DNA of 64,000 nucleotides from Lathyrus oleraceus (GCF_024323335.1 NC_066582.1:90392944-90456943); one strand, 5' to 3'; shown: positions 37,211 to 49,636, counted from the stretch's first letter. Numbers and translations are program-made. Notes: generated from the sequence alone by a model not told the origin.

Positions 37211-38658
37211 GGTCTTTTATTATCCAAAGGAGAAAACTCAACCAAACCACAAATCCACCATGTGAGGATAGCTTCAACATGCTAGTGAGAGGTTAACCCT
37301 ATAATAATCATGGAAGACTCATTGTCCATCACTAAGGATATAGGTGAGTATTACATCTACCACAAGGATAACTCAAACCTAATAGCTAAAGGTTATGAAA
37401 AATTTGATTAAGGAAGTGGCCATTGGAACCACAAAAAGACATTTGAATGGGTTATGTTTACCAAATAGAAATCTATACAAAAATGGTCAAAGTTGACTTA
37501 AAGATTCAATTCAGAATAAGTGTTATGAAAAGAAAGTTTGAAAATCAAAAGCCTAAGGCTTAGGTTTCTAATGTTTGAAAACAATAGTTAAATGTTTGCA
37601 CCAAAGTTTTGGCTTGGGTTAGAGTAGAGAGAAGAAGAAGAAGGGCTAAGTCCTAAGTAAAACAAAAAGGTGAGGGATAAAGAAACAAAACCACAATGCA
37701 AGCCTTTCAATGCATTTGGTCCAAAAGGACCTATAATATCTTGCATTATCACATGTATTTCCTTTGAGATTTTGAAATTTTGTTCAACATAACATTTGAA
37801 GTAGACATCTTAAGCTTTCCAATGCATTTAGTCCCACCTCAAAATCATAAAAAATGAATGAGTTATGTCCTTGGGAAGTTGACCCAAAATTAGGGTTTCA
37901 GTCAAAATGACCTATAATGTATTGGAATGGGAGATGACCTTCCAAGCTTCAAATAAATTTTTGATGAACATGACAGTTGTTCATATTGTCCTTAATAACA
38001 TTTTTTCTTTTGGAATCATCTCCATTTGACCAACACATAAAAAGTTAGGTCTCAGTGCATTTCAAAATAGTTAGATGAATTGACTGATCAACTTCTCAAG
38101 TCCATGACTCATATCTTGATGAATTGATGATTGAGGACACTCAAATAAGTTCAAATATGCATGAAATGATGAATTAAAGAACATCCCTTGATTGTATTTG
38201 ATCATGGGCTGAGATTGCTTCAAGAGCAAGGCATACAGATGAATTAGGGTTTCTTTGGGGAACAAACCTCAAACCCTTTGACTTGCTTTGATCAAAATGA
38301 TGAATTGAGATGCCAGGGAGGCATACTTGATGAATGAGAGCTTTGGGAACCATTATCATGTCTGCTATCATCTCCTCTTGACTTTATCATTGCACAAAGG
38401 ATCTCCTATAAGCTTTGACCTTGTGATTGCTTACGCTACAAACAAAAGATGTTAGTGACATATTTTTGTGCTTTTGGTTAGTAAACAAAATAAGAAAAGC
38501 AATGATATACAATTCAAGTATGCTTGGTGATCTCAAACCACTCACAAAAGGTTCTACCCAAAGGCGAAGGGAACCAAGATGCTAATGATCCTTGAGGCAA
38601 TGCAAATGCAATGTTATGATGCCATGAGGGATCTTAGGGACAAAATTAGGGTCTTACA

Positions 38659-38671
38659 GATGCCCCTATTT
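38659..38671 (-). promoter_or_regulatory. Polypurine tract of the host Ogre element
   Basis: Minus strand AATAGGGGCATC immediately before LTR start TGTAAGACCC. The guest has AATAGGGGCAGC at the same place. Confidence 0.75.
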
Positions 38672-41330
38672 AAGGTCATTCTAGCCGGAGAAGTGAAGGT
38701 TAAAATCTTCGTCTCGACGGGGTAGAATGGTCTTAAATAATAACAAAGAGACGAATTTTGGTCCCTAAGAGACCTCATGATGCAGATGTATGCATGCAAA
38801 TGGTAAAACTCTGCGGGGATATGCGTCCACAAAAGAAAAAAGAAATCCAGAGAAACTAAAAAAATCCAAAGGAGTAATACACTCACTAGGGAGACAGAGA
38901 CTCTGGGGGAGTAAAGGGTGAAAATGCGTGAGCAGGTCACGACTTGAGACTTGCTGAGAGACACGGAGAGGATCCATAAAATAAATCAATGGAAGGACTC
39001 GAGCCGACTCGAAGATGCATGTATTGGGGAATATGCCAATACAGTAGAAATTATCCCTGACGGATACTTCAGATAAAAAATCAGGACTAGGGCGGGGATG
39101 TCCCCTAAGGACTCAACTGAGGAAGATCCCAATAGAAATCTCTTGGGGAAGTAACGGGATGAGGTATTATCAGCTACTAGGTAATAAGCTCAAAGAGACG
39201 TGTGATCTGAACACCGGTATGAGGGTGAGAGAACCACATGCTCAGGAAGAATGAATATCTAAGACCAGTATAAGGGTGAGAGATATCAATCAACCAAATC
39301 ATCTGAGGAAGACCTAAAAAGGTATATTTCAACTCAGGAAAATCTGACTCCACAGGGGACAAAAAGTCATAATAGGGAGTAGAAGGAGGGAACACCAGGG
39401 ATGCCGGTTACTGGGCATATAATAGGTGACCAACCAAAGCGTGAATTGGGGAATATTCCCAAAACACTCATCATCCAAAAAGAGGGCCAAAAGAAAACTC
39501 GATTACGGGATGGACATTCGATTCCACAAAGGGATACGAATCTTACTCAACTGGGGAAGAACAAAAGGCTTTGACCAAAGAGTGCATGAGATATATTATC
39601 TATTACCATCAGAACGTAGATAATATACTCGCATGGAAGATTACCCACAACCGGTTACTGGGTTAATAAAGGATAAATCGACCGACAAAGAGAGGCATCG
39701 GGATACCGAAACTAGGTATATAATGATGACCAATCAAGGGGAGCAACTAACATTACCGGCAACCGGTATGAAAGATGACTTGCTGGGGATAAATTGCCTA
39801 ACCAGGGAAATTATCCAAGAGGATGAGGGACTATCAACACCGAATATTGGATAAAGATAACCGTCAAGGAGGGGATTACATCTACCGGATACTGGGTAGA
39901 AAACCACGGAAGTGTAATCGTCATCAATTAGGATGAACAAAAGGTTAACTCTGCAAAGGGGAGAAAATAGGGTTTACAACTACCGGTATGAGGGTAGAAA
40001 ACCACAGACTCCGCCGAGGATAAGATGAATAATTACCGATTATTGAGCAATTATTCATTTATACCACGGGGAAACATAGGAAACAGTCACAAGAGGCCAA
40101 TTTAGGATCAAACCAAAGAGGCAAACTGAATCAAAACTCGTCCTAATGAAGATATAGCTCAATAGGGGAATCCATCCCAATATATGTGTTGGGAGAAAGC
40201 AAAAACAACAGTCGTCCACGAGGATATAACTCAGTGGGGATTGTGGCAGGAAAGATAAACACTTTCTACCTAATGGGCTGACTCTATATTGAAGGATCAG
40301 ACACCGACATCTGCTTGGGAATGTACTACCAACTAGCAGGGAATAACAAACAAAGATATATGGAAAATAATGTAATATGAATATCCGAATGTTTGAAAAT
40401 TATATGCACACATGCGTGGTTTATGTATGATGAATGCTGACAAACAGACATTTCTTAACACGAACAGGCTCCAAAGAAATAAGCACACAAATATCTGGTA
40501 CTACATCTCAAGAGAGAAAGCCAGATTCCACGGAGAGTATCCAATCTGCCGGGGATCAGAGATACCAGGAAGCAAGGAACTATGCAGGGGATGAACCATC
40601 AGTCAATCCAGCTGGGGACAAGAGTTTATTGCACAGATAAAATCTGCCACACAAGCAAATCTACCGGGGAATCTATCCAAGAGATAAAGGGATTCTGGGA
40701 ATCAACCACCAAGTACCGTACTCACCAAGGAGAGCACATCTGCTGAGGAGGAAAGGTCGCTACTCCGCTGAAGGGGAGAGTGGTGAATATCTCAACAAGC
40801 ATTCCACTCAGTAGGATAAAACACCAAAAAAGGCTCCGGAGGAAGAAGATACAGTCATGCCAGGAATATGAACAGATGCCTTACCCTGTTGGAGATCATA
40901 CCATCGTTGGGAGAGCACTAAGGATCTCCTAAGTATCTTTTCGTCGTTGTGAATGTTCACTTTGTTTAAAAAACAGGTCATGAAAAATTTGTTTCTTCCA
41001 AACAATGATATCTTTTTTCAATTAAAACATGCAAAACATTTGTCGAATAGAAACAAATAAGAGTGCAAATAATTGGATAAAAGGCTCAAATTTATTTGAT
41101 GGAATGGCAGTCTGCAAATGGCAAGGCTCCATAGATCTTTTACAAGTTTGAAATTGGTGATATATATTGGAAAAGGGCTACATTGAACATAATGACCATT
41201 TCTCCACCAATTCTGAATTCTATGCATTCGGAGCTTCGGTTGATGACGAATAGGAGAGAATCTCTGACGGATGACAGTTGTAGAACAAAGTCTTGTCAAG
41301 ATGCAGTTACTTGCCAAATCCCTAATTTTT
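38672..41330 (-). other. Long structured 3' non-coding region of the host element
   Basis: About 2.7 kb without coding sense. It is collinear with the guest region 51150-52300 (shared blocks such as CTCAGGAAAATCTGACTCCA and TGGACATTCGATTCCAC). It carries many short stem-loops built on CCGGTTACTGGG-like loops whose arms differ but stay complementary: CACC/GGTG at 39212-39227, ATGCC/GGCAT at 39401-39418, AACC/GGTT at 39649-39664, CTACC/GGTAG at 39882-39899 and 39980-39997, GAATAATT/AATTATTC at 40027-40056. Confidence 0.75.
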
Positions 41331-41486
41331 GCCTAGATTGCCCCAGGATGAGGTATTCAATCTAGCGGGATACATACATTTATTTTTTTATGTCTCTAAC
41401 TTTTGCCTGGACCGCCCTTTCGGGTTTTCAATCCACCGAGACGCTCATTTTTGCCTAAGCCGCCCTTTCAGGTTTTCAACTTAGCG
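41331..41486 (-). other. Array of three covarying hairpins after host pol
   Basis: Three units, each followed on the minus strand by GGCAAAA or GGCAAAAA, lie 20-175 bp beyond the pol stop. Stems (plus-strand letters): CTAGATTG/CAATCTAG (41333-41340, 41358-41365), TGGAC/ATCCA (41408-41412, 41431-41435; one G-U pair in RNA) and CTAAG/CTTAG (41455-41459, 41480-41484). Two units have an inner CCC-GAAA-GGG or CCU-GAAA-GGG helix with a GNRA-type tetraloop. Stem sequences differ, pairing is kept. Confidence 0.75.
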
Positions 41487-41505
41487 AGCTATTCTGTTTT
41501 TATTT

Positions 41506-42596
41506 CTAGGTGAAGTATTTCTTGACTGCATCTGAATTCACAGGACGAGTGAAATCCTCCCCATCCATAGTTGTAAGTATCAAAGCACCACCTGAAAAGG
41601 CTCTCTTAACAACATATGGACCTTCATAGTTTGGAGTCCACTTGCCCCTGGAATCGGGCGCGAAAGACAAGACTTTCTTGAGCACAAGATCACCTTCTCG
41701 GAACACACGAGGCTTGACCTTCTTATCAAAAGCTTTCTTCATTCTTTGCTGATAAAACTGACCATGGCACATGGCAGTCAATCTCTTCTCCTCTATCAAG
41801 TGCAGCTGGTCATAACGACTCTGAACCCACTCAACATCAGTCAACTTGGCCTCCATCAAGACTCTCATTGATGGGATCTCCACCTCTACTGGGAGTACAG
41901 CCTCCATGCCATAAACAAGAGAGAAAGGGGTTGCCCCTGTTGATGTGCAGACAGATGTACGATATCCATGCAAAGCAAATGGCAGCATCTCGTGCCAATC
42001 CTTGTACGTGACAACCATCTTTTGGTTAATCTTCTTGATATTCTTATTAGCAGCTTCAACAACCCCATTCATCTTGGGTCTGTAAGGAGAAGAATTATGA
42101 TGCGCAATCTTGAACTCACTACATAGTTCTTTCATCATTTTTTTGTTCAAGTTAGATCCATTTTCAGTAATGATCTTATCTGGCACACCATAACGACATA
42201 TGAGTTGATTCTTGATAAACTTCACGACCACCTGCCTGGTCACATTTGCATATGATGTCGCTTCAACCCACTTGGTGAAGTAATCAATTGCTACGAGAAT
42301 AAATCTGTGTCCGTTGGACGCTTTTGGCTCTATCATGCCAATCATGTCAATTCCCACATGGAGAAAGGCCATGGTGATGAGATCACATTCAAAAGTGTCG
42401 GGGGAATATGAATCTTATCCGCATAAATCTGACACTTATGGCATTTCTTCACATATTTGCAGCAGTCCGACTCCATTATCAGCCAATAGTAGCCTGCTCT
42501 CAACATCTTTCTAGCCATGGCATGTCCATTGGAATGAGTCCCAAATGAACCCTCATGGACCTCAGTCATTAGCAGGTCTGCTTCGTGTCTATCCAC
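41506..42596 (-). pseudogene. Host Ogre integrase (HHCC, DDE core, C-terminal domain), frameshifted
   Basis: Integrase inserts element DNA into the genome. The zinc-binding N-terminus lies at 42596-42342 (HEGSFGTHSNGH ... CCKYVKKCHKCQ). One missing base in a G run near 42353 shifts the frame; the DDE core then continues from 42372 (GIDMIG..., YFTKWVEA). The second catalytic Asp reads Glu (IITENGSNL instead of the usual TDNG); the final Glu is in GVVEAANK. The C-terminal domain (GKWTPNYEGPYVVKRAF) runs to the stop at 41506. Upstream, a TGA lies before VDRHEA (about 42600). Inactive as it stands. Confidence 0.88.
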
Positions 42597-42992
42597 TCAT
42601 CTGAGCAGCATCATGTCAAAATTTCTCTTATAAAGCACATCGCCATTGAGGTAGAAACTTCCTGATAATCTCCTCAAAGTCTTCCTATCTTTCACAGATG
42701 CCTCAGGCGTGTAAACCTAGTTCTGAAGGAAGCACTTGATGTCATAATACCATGGCTTATCATCTTTCACTTCTTCTACTACAAATACATGAGTTGGTCT
42801 GTCCAAGCGCATCACAGTGATATTGGGAACTTCATTCCAAAGTTTAACCACAATCATCGAAGCGAGTGTAGCAAGAGCATCTGCCATCCGATTCTCATCT
42901 TGAGGAATATGATGGAAGTCAACCTCAGTAAAGAACGTTGAAATCCTCCTCGCATAATCTCTATATGGAATGAGACCAGGCTGATTCGTTTC
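42597..42992 (-). pseudogene. Linker between archaeal-type RNase H and integrase, decayed
   Basis: Continues the aRH domain C-terminus and the spacer to integrase. Coding sense is spread over frames. A TAG follows the KGE codons at about 42990 where related elements have Trp. Confidence 0.55.
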
Positions 42993-43226
42993 CTATTCAC
43001 CCTTAATCTGATTGACCACGAGGGCCGAATCACCATAAACATCAAGATGCTTGATCCTTAGATCAATGCATTCCTCCAATCCCATAATACAGGCCTCATA
43101 CTCAGCCATATTATTCGTGCATTTGAAAGTTAGCCTTGTTGTAAAAGGAATATGTGTGCCTTGAGGAGTAATAATCACTACCCCAATACCATTTCCATAC
43201 TGATTTACAGCGCCATCAAACACCAT
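42993..43226 (-). pseudogene. Archaeal-type RNase H domain (aRH) of the host element
   Basis: Second RNase H, a hallmark of the Tat lineage (Tat, Retand, Ogre). MVFDGAVNQYGNGIG holds the first catalytic Asp, NNMAEYEACIMGLEECI the Glu, and YGDSALVVNQIKGE the next Asp. It is preceded by an in-frame TAG (before MVFDGA) and ended by another where related copies have Trp. Supports classification as Ogre/Tat rather than Athila. Confidence 0.88.
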
Positions 43227-43394
43227 ACTCTATCTAGAACTAGGCTCTGGCCCTTCATCGAGCGTGGGCTCATCACAATCTTTCATTTTCAGATACAGAA
43301 TCTCCTCATCTGGGAAGTCATACTGAACTGACTGATAATCCTCAATTGGCTTATGTGCCAAGTGGTTAGCCAAGATACTACCTTTAATAACCTT

Positions 43395-43943
43395 CTAAGC
43401 TCGATACTCAACATCATACTCAGATAACAACATCTGCCAACGGGCAATCCTCCCTGTTAAAGCAGGCTTCTCGAAGAGATACTTGATCGGATCCATTCTG
43501 GATATCAACCAAGTCGTATGATTTATCATATACTGGCGTAAGCGCTTAGCAGCCCAAGCCAAAGCACAACATGTCTTCTCAAGCATTGAGTATCGAGATT
43601 CACAATCAGTGAACTTCTTGCTCAGATAGTAAATATCATACTCTTTCTTCCCTGATTCGTCTTGCTGGCCAAGGACACAGCCCATTGAATCTTCAAGAAC
43701 AGTTAGATACATGATCAATGGTCTTCCTTCTACAAGCGGAGACAAGATCGGAGGTTCAGACAGATATTCTTTAATACTGTCGAAAGCTTTCTGACAATCC
43801 TCGGTCCAATCATGAGACTGATCTTTCTGGAGGAGCTTGAATATCGACGCACATGTGGCAGTCATGTGGGATATGAATCTAGAAATATAATTCAAGCGGC
43901 CAAGAAAACCTCGGACTTGCTTCTCTATTTTGGACGCAGGCAT
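43395..43943 (-). pseudogene. Host RT C-terminus and RNase H domain
   Basis: Residues 1-30 (QVRGFLGRLNYISRFI) are the RT connection. KAFDSIKEYLSEPPIL and RPLIMYLTVLEDSMGCVLGQ begin the RNase H, and YYLSKKFTDCESRYSMLEKTC contains its Glu-bearing helix. The frame is separated from the RT by one TAA (at 43989) and ends at a TAG at RA*K; both look like single transitions from Gln codons. Confidence 0.88.
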
Positions 43944-43988
43944 CTCTTGTATTTCTTTGACCTTTGCAGGATCAACCTCAATTCCTCT

Positions 43989-44958
43989 TTAACTGAAAAT
44001 AAAGCCCAATAACTTGCCGGAACGGACTCCAAATGTACACTTGTTAGGATTCAGACGAAGCTTATACTTCCTCAAACGCTGAAAAAGCTTCAACAAGTGA
44101 TCTACATGTTCAACTTCAGTTCTTGACTTAGCAATCATATCATCAACATACACCTCAATCTCCTTGTGCATCATATCATGAAACAAGGTGGTCATAGCTC
44201 GTTGGTACGTGGCTTCGGCGTTCTTCAAACCGAAGGGCATCACTCGATAACAAAATGTTCCCCAGATGAATGTTGTCTTCTCCATATCCTCGGGTGCCAT
44301 CTTGATCTGGTTATATCCGGAAAATCCATCCATAAATGAGAAGACATTGAATTTAGCTGTATTGTCTACCAACATATCAATGTGTGGTAGAGGGAAATCA
44401 TCTTTTGGACTAGCTTTATTCAAGTCTCTATAGTCCACACACATTCGGACTTTTCCGTCTTTCTTAGGCACGTGCACAATATTGGCCACCCATTGAGGAT
44501 ATGTAGAAGTCACCAGAAACCCCACATCAATTTGCTTCTGAACTTCCTCTTTGATCTTCACTACCATATCAGGATGAGTTCTTCTGAGCTTCTGCTTCAC
44601 AGGCACGCACTCAGGCTTCAAAGGTAAGAAATGTTGCACAATATCGGTATCTAGACCTGGCATGTCCTCATATGACCATGCAAAGACGTCAACATATTCT
44701 TGTAGCAACTCAATCAACCCCTTCTTAACAAATTCGTAAAGGAGTGCCCCAATCTTCACTTCTCGCACATAATCCTCCGACCCCAAGTTGACTGTTTCCA
44801 GGTTCTCAAGATGCGGTTGAATGATCTTCTCTTCATGCTCAAGTAGACGGGTAATCTCGTCAGGAATCTCTTCAATATTATCTTGTTCTACTTCAAATAC
44901 AGGGAATTCAAAATTGGGAGATGGTGTTGGATCATTATGTTCAATGGGTTTGATTAAC
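43989..44958 (-). pseudogene. Host Ogre reverse transcriptase (second exon start)
   Basis: About 320 codons open from a likely 3' splice site. N-terminal acidic linker, then VPVKQKLRRTHPDM, VRMCVDYRDLNKASPKDDFPLP, FMDGFSGYNQIKMAPEDMEKT, FCYRVMPFGLKNAEATYQRAM and the catalytic YVDDMIAKS (intact). It ends at a TAA where related elements read SQRGIE or SERGIE. Length and motif order are normal for the family. Translation in the autonomous family depends on splicing of the upstream intron. Confidence 0.9.
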
Positions 44959-45223
44959 CTGCATAATGATTTTGGATATGAAAAGCTTTAGAATTCAAAC
45001 AAGGCAATCATTATGCAGATGAAAAGATTGATTTTATTCTATTTTTAAGGTTTTATGTGATCACCAATTTTCATGCAAAAAGCAAAATGGGAAAATAATT
45101 GGAAAAACAAACATTTAACATGAATTTATTGAATGAAAATATCATTGTATTTATGCGCCAACAATGTCATCACTCCTCCTTTTGGCATGGGAGGAGGGTT
45201 TTTAAACAGAATGAACATTACTT
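44959..45223 (-). other. Candidate Ogre intron between gag-pro and RT (host)
   Basis: Stop-rich, AT-rich 265 bp segment between the gag-pro stop (TGA, 45224-45226) and the open RT frame. On the minus strand a pyrimidine-rich stretch precedes TTATGCAG at 44959-44967, a good 3' splice site, and the open frame starts right after. Ogre elements are known to have a partly spliced intron at this position. The donor is not resolved. Confidence 0.55.
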
Positions 45224-45289
45224 TCACTTATGGATAACTGTTGGAATATCCACAGCGACCCAATTATTGCAGATTCCCCCAGGGATGAC
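45224..45289 (-). pseudogene. Host gag-pro C-terminal tail, left of the guest insertion
   Basis: Short continuation of the gag-pro frame. After the TSD it reads PGGICNNWVAVDIPTVIHK and stops at TGA. It is joined in frame to 63535-64000 when the guest and one TSD copy are removed mentally, which shows where the guest landed. Confidence 0.7.
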
Positions 45290-45787
45290 TGTCGCATTAC
45301 GCGAAAAACCGACGGGAAAAGGAAACAACAGAGCCGCCATCGTGCGTTATTTATCCCAAAGGAGGGAAAGGAAACGCTCGAAGTAAACTTGGAAAGGAAT
45401 GGTCTCGCGACCAGAGATTGCAAGGATCAGGAGTCGGTTATGCGAAGGGAAGGTATTAGTACTCCTACGCATCCGTCGTACTCGACGGGATCCACGCTCA
45501 GAAAGAATAGAAGAATGGTTGCTAAAGAAACTGCTCAAACACTGCACACACACTGAACTGAAACACAGATGAAAGACGGAAGAAAGTAACTCGGCAGGAT
45601 ATCGCATCCTGTTCCTACGTAGTTTGTCACACAAACATCAGGGTCGACGTAGTTCGGGGGGAAAGGGGAACGTGCTCGCTAGGATGTCGCATCCTATGCA
45701 TATGTACCTTCTCTAACTAGAGAAGAATCAGAGCACTCGTAGCTCGGCTAACGCACGCCAAACAAAACACAAACAGGAGACCGACCG

Positions 45788-45990
45788 CCAATCGCTGGAC
45801 TTACGTCAGACTCCCCACAAACAGGCAAACATGGAAACCAAATGCCAATCGCTGGACTTACATCAGACTCCGAAGCAACAAACACACACAGGAAACCAAC
45901 TGGCAATCGCTGGACTTACGTCAGACTCCAACAAGCAAACAAGACACAGGAAACCAACTGCCAATCGTTGGACTTACGTCAGACTCCAAC
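45788..45990. repeat. Four-copy 58 bp repeat with TTACGTCA motif (3' LTR)
   Basis: Units start at 45788, 45845, 45903 and 45961. Each contains CAATCGCTGGACTTACGTCA with one or two changes; the second has TTACATCA. TGACGTAA on the minus strand is a bZIP/TGA-factor type core. Mirrored at 59671, 59728, 59786 and 59844 in the other LTR. Confidence 0.85.
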
Positions 45991-48634
45991 ACAACACAAA
46001 TGGTTGAAAAAGAAAAAGGGCGCCCTGAGAGATCAGCTCATCTCCTGCCTACGTACCTCATCTGGTATGAGGATCAGGGCGACGTAGTTCCCCTTAACAG
46101 GGAAAGAACTTCTATCCTAACCAGAGACAAGGGAGATAACAAGCTACTAGGGAGACTACGACTCGAGCCTAGAAGTTGTCATGCATACGATCCCTATGTT
46201 GAGGTCTCTATCCTAACTTGCACAGGAAGCAAGCTAGCCTAAACAACACAATCAAGCAAAAGCACAAGAGAGCAGGCACACACACTATATGCAAACAAGT
46301 GGCTCATACAAGGCTAGGCTTTAGTCAAGGGGTCAAATCAACCTCGACAAACAAGCCAACTGGAAAAGGGTGTTTTGAGCTCTTAACCCTAACATTGAGA
46401 GTTAGGGTGAAGCAGATGAAATGGAGATGAGGGTTATGCCTCATAGCTCTTATCCCTGGCCTGGGAGAGCTTGAATCAAATAGAAAGTGTGGAAGTTCAG
46501 AATGAAGGAACTCTTCTCCACATGACTGACACAACAAGATCTTGGGTTCTTATTCACAACGCATCAACACATGGTGTGAGCAAAGTGAATGACACAACTG
46601 AATAGCAGGGAATGGATTACACATCCCTTTTACCTGCTTGGCACAAAAATAAACAACCACAAACATTGCCTCTTAATGAGGGCTTTAGACAGGTGCCTGC
46701 CAAAGTAACATGACAGGTCTTCCAGACTACATGAAGATCAAGGAATTATACCTTAGTGGTATGCCAACCACACGCAAGCAAAGCAAAGTTCAAATGAACT
46801 TAAAGCAACTTAGGTACCTGTGGAAATAGCTAAACCAATCAGTACAATACTCAGACAACAGTCAACAGTCAATGTCAAACAGACAACCCAATATGCAACA
46901 CATAAGCCATAAACACAAGTGAACCATCATCAAGGCCTATAAAACAGCAAATGTTAGCCAACAATAACAAATTATCAAGCTCAAATGAAGGAGTAACATC
47001 AATCATGGAGATGCATACTTGAACCTGAAATTCACAACTCAAATGTAAGTAACAAACCACTAGGTCAAAGCCTAGGGTCAAAAGTGAAGAAAAAAAATCC
47101 AAAACAGAACTTGATATTCAACATGGATCATATTTAATCAATCAAGAACAAGTCGTAAAAAGGACCAAACCAAAATCATCATGCAAGTTCATGTAATAGG
47201 CAAGAGAAGTCAATGACCAATTCAAGGCACACATTTGAACATTAAGAATGAAAATTCCCAATCAAAACAGAAATGATTCAAATAATTTTGGAAAAAATCA
47301 TATGCATCCAACACATCCAAAACATCCATCATACAAAAAATCAGAAGCATTATAGATCATTTGACATGGAAATCAAATTGCATAAGCAAGACAATCAAAT
47401 GTGTGACACAAATTGCCACACCATGCAAACACAAGCATAAAACAGAATTGGTACATGAGAAAAATACCAAATCAAGCCTCAAAGGTCCATCAATGTGTGT
47501 AGAATCACCATGTAAAGTTTCATGTCCATTGGATCAAAATCAAGCATTTCATGGTAGAAAAAGCAAGGCAAGGTCACATAAGCACCTATGTCCAATCAAC
47601 CTAGAACAAATAAAATTCCAGCCATGCACAACTTTAAAATTCATGATCATTAAAAACTAGACATCTCAAGGATCATTTTGCAAAAAATTGGGAGTGATTT
47701 GATGCATTTTTCAATTAGTTATGAATTTTACAAGTTAGCATACAAAATGAAATCAAACATGAACATGTACATGGAATATGGAGGGAAAACATGAAAATAT
47801 GATGAATATTTGAAAACTGCCTTCGTTGAGAATCGAACACGGTCAAAATTCAAATGTGAGGCGCGCCACTACAAAACGACATCGTTTTGTCTAAAAACCC
47901 TAAGCTGCGTGGAAATATCCAGAATCCGTCGCTAATCGAGAAGATCCGACGCTACGCATATGATCTTCATCTTCTTCATGAGGAAGAAGATGAACGTTCA
48001 TGAAGGTTCAAGCACAATTTCCAGATTTTTCCAGATTTCAACAAAACGCATACCAAATCAAAGCTCATGCCATGTAGAGCACGGATCAACAAACATCTAA
48101 GCTTAAATCCACATAACAAAGGAGAATCGAGCAAAAACATTCTTGAATGCAAAACTTCAAACGCACATAACTCAATGAATAATGCACCATTTCAATTGAT
48201 TTTTCTACCAGAATGATCAGCAACACAAGATCTACACAAATATGTACATGAATTGGAGAATTATGAAGGTCGAAAATCCTACCTCTTGAAGAGCAAGTCC
48301 TTATTTTGCACGATCCAAGGCTCCAAATGATCCAGATCAATTCAAGGATGCTTGTAGAGATGATTGATGAAGAAATTGAAGCTCCAACACGTATGAATCC
48401 AGCTTAATTTGAAAACTCCATTGACACCTTCAAGCTTCAAACATGATTGAATCTGGCACAAATTCTTCAAAATGCACGTTGAATCACACTCTAAACTTCA
48501 CCAGGATCAAGAATTATGCAAGGAAATGAGTGTTTGTGTGAGGAATTTTGAAGTTCTTTGTGAGAGAAAATTTTGATCAAAATTCCAAATCTAGATCTGA
48601 AAATGTGAGTTCTCATCAATACAATTATGATTAA

Positions 48635-48645
48635 CCTTATATATG
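48635..48645 (-). promoter_or_regulatory. Putative TATA box, guest 3' LTR
   Basis: Minus strand CATATATAAGG, followed downstream by a leader rich in CTCTCAC and ACACAAACACTC. The same box is at 62545-62555 in the 5' LTR. If used, U3 is about 1 kb and R-U5 about 3.3 kb. Confidence 0.4.
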
Positions 48646-49624
48646 TCCTCTTAATCAACCTGAAATCATGATTAGGCCAAAGCTAAATGAGATTAGAAGG
48701 ATATAAGGTGCATGCACAAATTTGCATTTTCACCTCATGCATGAGATGCACACGTGAACAGTACACCAAGCTGGCCCAAATCCACTCAAAATTACTCCAT
48801 GCACACATTGGAATTGGAATTACATGCATGTGATCAACCAATTTTGATTTTGGCAAATTTCCTTCAAAAACTTCATGAACAAGCAAGTGATCATATGATA
48901 ACATTTCATGCAATATGATGGTTGCTTTAGAAACTTCATGACATGAGAAGAACAATGCAAAAAGAACCACCAAATTTGGAGTTTTGGTTCAAAAGATATG
49001 GCCATTTGAAGTTTCAAGCACACTTTGCCATGATTTGATCATAACTCCTTAACCAGTCATTAGAAATTCACGATCTTGGACTTTTTGGAAATGGGAGAGA
49101 AAGATCTTCAACTTTCATGTTGGACAAAATTTCATTTGAAGCTTCTTTAATGTTGGAAAGTTGAGTTGAAGTTGGTCCAAAAACATGCCATTTTTGGAAA
49201 CTTAAAATTACAGGTCACTTTCCATTTTTGGAAACTTTTGATCTGGCTTCAAAATCTTCAAGGTAGATGTTTGACATGTTGAATAACCTTCTTTGGGACA
49301 TGAATGAAGTGTCTCAAACCATTTCTCCATCTCCTAGCCCTCAGTTGACTTGTAGTTGACTTTTATGGGCCTTAGATGACTTGGTCATGCACTGTGGACT
49401 TTGAGCCTCTAGCCTTTGGTCAAGTTGCTTCAAAATGATCCTTGGGTCATGTAAGCTCTCTAGAACAACAATAGGGCCTCTATCTCAATGAAATGCTTTG
49501 CTCCTTTGCACAGTTGACTTCTCCTGATCAGTTTTGACTAATGAAATGCAACATGTTATGCAATGCTAATGACCTAAAAATGAAATGAATGTACAAATGG
49601 GAGGTGCAAATTTGAGGTGCTACA

Positions 49625-49636
49625 GCTGCCCCTATT
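49625..49636 (-). promoter_or_regulatory. Polypurine tract of the guest
   Basis: Minus strand AATAGGGGCAGC directly before the 3' LTR start TGTAGCACCTC. Same position and near-same sequence as in the host. Confidence 0.75.

Larger units (their letters stand above)
30180..38658 (-). repeat. 3' LTR of the host Ogre element (interrupted)
   Basis: About 1.9 kb after removing the nested copia-type element. On the minus strand it starts TGTAAGACCCTAATTTTG (38658) and ends ATACCCCGCTACA (30180). Its last 300 bp match the end of the solo LTR at 7319. Part of it (37720-38000) is strikingly similar to the inner TIR of the Mutator-like element (23830-24100). Confidence 0.8.
45290..49624 (-). repeat. 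3' LTR of the guest element
   Basis: Plus strand TGTCGCATTACGCG..GAGGTGCTACA, 4335 bp. It contains a four-copy 58 bp repeat (45788-45990), the hairpin TAGGATGTCGCATCCTA (45680-45696), a PBS-like GAG(C/T)CGCCA segment near 45335 and a TATA-like box at 48635-48645 (minus). Confidence 0.93.
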
